Below, piece by piece: positions 61,159 through 64,000 of a DNA stretch of 64,000 bases (position 1 is its first letter; each line of letters starts with the position of its first letter). Position numbers and translations under genes: made by a program. The notes below the pieces were generated by a model. The model worked only from the letters and a program-made list of their open reading frames with translations, ran no database searches and had not been told where the DNA came from. Origin of the DNA: Denitrobaculum sp965232285 (GTDB taxonomy: Bacteria > Pseudomonadota > Alphaproteobacteria > Kiloniellales > Kiloniellaceae); NCBI GenBank assembly GCA_965232285.1, contig CBDDPL010000004.1, positions 4,092,001 through 4,156,000 on the forward strand, given 5' to 3'.

Positions 61159-61671
61159 TTAACCTCGAATATGCAGAACGCAGATCAAGGTGAAGAGCCG
61201 CCTCGCGGTTTCGAAATCGATCTCGATTTTATCCGCGAGACGCTCCATCAAGAGATCCGACCCGTCGTTGTGGAGGCCCCGCCGCCCCATATCGATGGCT
61301 TCGATCTTGGCGGGGCTGGCGACCTTGATCGCCTCGAAGTAGGTCTCGCAGACAGAAAAGTAATCGCGCACGATCCTGCGAAAGGGCATCAGGGAGAGCT
61401 CGATCGTGCGAAGGGGCAGCTCCTGCTCGTCCGAGATGGCGAACTGCAGCCGGTTTTCGGCGATTCCCAGCTTCAGGCGGTAGGGGCCCGTAAAGTCGCC
61501 GGCGGGCGCAAAGTAGTTCTGCTCCAGGAGATCGAAAATCGCGATGGTGCGCTCCTGCTCGACATCGGCGCTGCGGCGCACCATCGTGCGCTCATCCAGT
61601 ACGATATCGACCAGCCGTTGATCCCCGGATTTCGCGGGAGCCCCGTCTGTGGCGTCTGGCGCGTCGTTCAT
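61159..61671 (-). CDS. UPF0262 family protein
   Basis: The 170-residue protein matches UPF0262, a family restricted to Alphaproteobacteria: RLVDIVLDERTMVRRSADVEQER, FTGPYRLKLGIAENRLQFAI and LMPFRRIVRDYFSVCETYFEAI. No function is known. It lies between hisD and the LMW phosphatase gene, the family's normal position. Confidence 0.92.
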   Translation of the reverse strand: MNDAPDATDGAPAKSGDQRLVDIVLDERTMVRRSADVEQERTIAIFDLLEQNYFAPAGDFTGPYRLKLGIAENRLQFAISDEQELPLRTIELSLMPFRRIVRDYFSVCETYFEAIKVASPAKIEAIDMGRRGLHNDGSDLLMERLADKIEIDFETARRLFTLICVLHIRG

Positions 61672-61870
61672 CCCTTCCCCCGCTTGCCAACTCCAGGCCG
61701 TTTCTCTACCGCAAGCGCTTTAGGACCAGATTAACGCCCGCCCGTGGACGATGGCGGGCGCCCAAAGCTTCAGCGCGATAACTCCGGCTCACATTGGGTC
61801 AGAAAGACGCGATTATCAATCCTGCAGGGCCCTGTACGCAGAAATTTACCGTTGCCCGCCTGGAGGAGGC

Positions 61871-63166
61871 TTAACCCTCTTCCAGCCGCAGAGAGATGGA
61901 GAGCGCGTGCGCCCCGAGACCCTCGGCCCGCGCCAGGGTCTCTGCGGAGGGGCCAATCGCTCCCAGGCTGTCCCGGGAACAGGAAATCAGCGAAGACCGT
62001 TTCAGGAAGTCCAGCACCGAGAGACCCGAGGAAAAGCGCGCCGAGCGGGCGGTCGGCAGGACATGGTTCGGTCCCGCGACGTAATCACCGACGGCTTCCG
62101 GCGTGTGCCGCCCGAGGAAAATGGCCCCCGCATGGCGCAGCTGCCGCGCCAGATCATCGGGATTTTCGACCGCCAGTTCCAGATGTTCGGGTGCCACCCG
62201 GTCCGAGAGTTTGGCCGCGGTGGCCAGATCCGGCACCAGGATCACGGCGCCATGAGCTCGCCAGCTTTCGCCGGCAATCTCGGTTCTTTCCAACGATTGC
62301 AGATGCACCTCGACCGCCCGTTCCACCGCCTCGGCAAAAGCCGCATCGTCGGTGATCAGGATCGACTGGGCGGCCGTATCGTGCTCCGCCTGGGACAGAA
62401 GATCCGCCGCGATCCAGCGCGGGTCGTTGTCGGCGTCGGCGATGACCAGGATCTCGGAGGGTCCGGCGATCATGTCGATGCCCACCGTGCCGAAGACCTG
62501 TTTCTTGGCCGCCGCCACGTAGGCATTTCCCGGCCCGACGATCTTGTCGACCGGCGCAATGCTCTCGGTGCCATAGGCCAGCGCGGCCACCGCCTGGGCG
62601 CCGCCGATCCGATAAATCTCGGTGACCCCGCCCAGCTTCGCTGCCGCCAGCACCAGCGGATTGATCACCCCGTCGGGGGTCGGTACCACCATGACCACCC
62701 GCTCCGCACCAGCCACGGCCGCCGGAATGGCGTTCATCAGCACTGAAGAGGGATAGGAAGCCAGGCCGCCGGGCACATAGAGGCCGGCGGCGGAAACCGC
62801 GGTCCAGCGATGGCCGAGGCGGACGCCGGCCGCATCGCTATAGTCCAGGTCTTGAGGGATCTGACGCTGGTGATAGTCCCGGATACGTTCCGCCGCCACG
62901 CGCAGGGCCGCGAGATCGGCCGGATCGCACTTCGCCTCGGCCTCCAGGATCTCGGCATCTGAAATCCGCAGATTTTCCGGATTCAGCGAAAGTCGGTCGA
63001 AGCGCGCCGTGTAGTCAATCAGGGCGGCGTCACCGCGCGCCTTCACATCGGCGAGAATGGCCGCCACCGTCTCGTTGACGTCGACGGAGTCTTCCCGCTT
63101 GGAGGCCAGCAGCTCCCGGAAAGCCGGCTCGAAGTCCGCATCCGTGGCGTTGAGTCTAAGCGGCAT
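61871..63166 (-). CDS. hisD: Histidinol dehydrogenase
   Basis: The 431-residue zinc enzyme oxidises histidinol to histidine in two steps. Visible landmarks are VPGGLASYPSSVLMNAIPA, GGAQAVAALAYGTESIAPVDKIVGPGN, DMIAGPSEILVIAD with the active region, LLSQAEHD (zinc-ligand region) and APEHLEL. It overlaps hisG by 11 bases. Confidence 0.98.
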   Translation of the reverse strand: MPLRLNATDADFEPAFRELLASKREDSVDVNETVAAILADVKARGDAALIDYTARFDRLSLNPENLRISDAEILEAEAKCDPADLAALRVAAERIRDYHQRQIPQDLDYSDAAGVRLGHRWTAVSAAGLYVPGGLASYPSSVLMNAIPAAVAGAERVVMVVPTPDGVINPLVLAAAKLGGVTEIYRIGGAQAVAALAYGTESIAPVDKIVGPGNAYVAAAKKQVFGTVGIDMIAGPSEILVIADADNDPRWIAADLLSQAEHDTAAQSILITDDAAFAEAVERAVEVHLQSLERTEIAGESWRAHGAVILVPDLATAAKLSDRVAPEHLELAVENPDDLARQLRHAGAIFLGRHTPEAVGDYVAGPNHVLPTARSARFSSGLSVLDFLKRSSLISCSRDSLGAIGPSAETLARAEGLGAHALSISLRLEEG

Positions 63167-63818
63167 CGGCCACCTCCGCGAAGCGGTCGATCCAGCCGTT
63201 CATCTCCCCCGGCCGGGTCTTGAGGGCAGCCCGGTTGACGATCAGGCGTGATGTGATGCTCGCGATCTCCTCGACCTCCACCAGGCCGTTGGCCTTCAAG
63301 GTTGCACCGGAGGACACCAGATCGACGATCCGCTTACAAAGGCCCAGATTCGGGGCCAGTTCCATGGCACCGTTGAGCTTGATGCATTCGGCCTGTACGC
63401 CCCGCGCAGCGAAGTGCCGGCGGCTGATCTCGGGGTACTTGGTGGCCACGCGGATATGGCTCCAACGCGCGGGATCTTCCTCTTCCAGCAGCTCTTTCGG
63501 CGCAGCAACGGAAAGCCGGCAGTGCCCGATGTTCAGATCGACGGGCGCATAGAGTTCGGGGTAGTCGAACTCCATCAGCACATCGTTGCCGGCGACGCCG
63601 AAATGAGCGGCGCCGAAAGCGACGAAGGTGGCGACGTCGAAGCTGCGCACCCGGACGATCTCGAGATTGGGATGGTTGGTGGAAAACTTAAGCTGACGCG
63701 CGGAGTCATCGTGAAATGCCGGTTCGGGTTCGAGGCCCGCCCCGGACAGCAGGGGCGCCAGCTCCTTCAAAATCCGCCCCTTGGGCAGGGCCAGCACCAG
63801 TTTCTCGTTCGCAGTCAT
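63156..63818 (-). CDS. hisG: ATP phosphoribosyltransferase (long-known first step of histidine synthesis)
   Basis: The 220-residue short-form HisG joins ATP and PRPP. Motifs include LALPKGRILKELAPLL at the start, RSFDVATFVAFGAAHFGVAGNDVL, and the PRPP-binding region DLVSSGATLKANGL. The short form lacks the regulatory domain and usually needs HisZ, which is not in this window. The ATG at 63818 (MTANEKLVLALPKG) was chosen over 63860. Confidence 0.96.
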   Translation of the reverse strand: MTANEKLVLALPKGRILKELAPLLSGAGLEPEPAFHDDSARQLKFSTNHPNLEIVRVRSFDVATFVAFGAAHFGVAGNDVLMEFDYPELYAPVDLNIGHCRLSVAAPKELLEEEDPARWSHIRVATKYPEISRRHFAARGVQAECIKLNGAMELAPNLGLCKRIVDLVSSGATLKANGLVEVEEIASITSRLIVNRAALKTRPGEMNGWIDRFAEVADAA

Positions 63819-63883
63819 TGCTCTGTTTTCCGTTCGGAAGGCTCTGTTGCTCGATCTCAAGCAGTCGGACGAAGACCTGAAGG

Positions 63884-64000
63884 TCAGCCTTGATCGGCCC
63901 CACTGTCATCCAGGGGATGATGCGGACGCGAAGAGGTCGGCCAGGGTTCGCCAAGATCCTCCAGATGGCAACGAATGGCCGAAACCTCAAGCCGTATCAC
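63884..64000 (-). CDS. DUF2948 family protein, C-terminal fragment
   Basis: On the minus strand the last 38 codons of a gene enter from beyond the window: VIRLEVSAIRCHLEDLGEPW then RPHHPLDD and a TGA at 63884-63886. The IRLEV-x-x-I and LEDLG-x-PW pattern is the C-terminus of DUF2948, a small alphaproteobacterial family that sits next to histidine genes. Function is unknown. It is cut by the window edge, and its stop is 65 bases before hisG. Confidence 0.65.
   Translation of the reverse strand: MIRLEVSAIRCHLEDLGEPWPTSSRPHHPLDDSGADQG

Noticed and set aside
63706..63990. 94-codon minus-strand frame at the right edge
   Set aside because: It is out of frame with hisG and with the DUF2948 fragment, both of which show family motifs in the same bases.

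Overview
The window is 64 kb of GC-rich chromosomal DNA with the gene content of an alphaproteobacterium, most likely a marine or salt-adapted member of the Rhodospirillales/Kiloniellales group (inference). Supporting signs are the order hisG-hisD-UPF0262-LMW phosphatase-infA-maf-rng-yacG-tRNA-Phe at the right end, a COQ7-type ubiquinone hydroxylase, a DUF2948 fragment upstream of hisG, a two-domain cold-shock protein and a complete Na+-translocating NADH:quinone reductase. No prophage, insertion sequence, integrase, CRISPR array or rRNA operon was seen. Two tRNA genes (Leu-CAA and Phe-GAA) are present.

Layout. 1-4.2 kb: a PmtA-like methyltransferase, an AraC regulator divergent from a Tat-exported isochorismatase-family hydrolase, a small unknown gene ending in a 17-bp tandem repeat, and two overlapping lipoprotein genes. 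4.2-11.4 kb: tRNA-Leu, a two-domain cold-shock gene with structured RNA on both sides, an NTF2-like protein, a B12-binding radical SAM enzyme, a DedA/YqaA protein, dsbB, coq7 and an HNH nuclease. 11.7-21.8 kb: a four-gene minus-strand operon that I consider the most interesting locus. It encodes an HlyC-type toxin acyltransferase, a DUF4261 protein, an Imm11/DUF1629 immunity-type protein and a 2572-residue RTX protein whose extreme N-terminus resembles an AHH (HNH/EndoVII-fold) nuclease toxin. 22.5-29.6 kb: a secreted hydrolase, cyclopropane fatty acid synthase, a KAP-family P-loop NTPase fused to a peptidoglycan-binding-like domain, a beta-hydroxyacid dehydrogenase and small membrane proteins.

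29.3-37.5 kb: the sodium pump nqrABCDEF with its maturation factor nqrM, a CBS-pair protein upstream in the same direction, and a divergent apbE flavin transferase that would load FMN onto NqrB and NqrC. 37.5-44.8 kb: a type I secretion ABC transporter and adaptor directly behind a second large RTX protein carrying CHRD and Spondin_N-like segments. No outer-membrane TolC gene lies in the window. This exporter could serve both RTX proteins (inference). 45.2-51.3 kb: a Gfo/Idh/MocA oxidoreductase, an L,D-transpeptidase-like protein, a transsulfuration PLP enzyme, an asparagine synthetase and a family 2 glycosyltransferase. 51.4-58.0 kb: an acyl-CoA catabolic operon (dehydrogenase, NDP-forming CoA ligase, enoyl-CoA hydratase) with a divergent GlxA-type regulator, then a CGNR regulator divergent from an alpha/beta hydrolase. 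58.2-64.0 kb: the conserved housekeeping block.

Starts were adjusted from the longest open frame where a ribosome-binding site or family alignment favoured an internal start, as stated in each entry. Domain and family assignments come from recognising motifs by eye; no database search was run.
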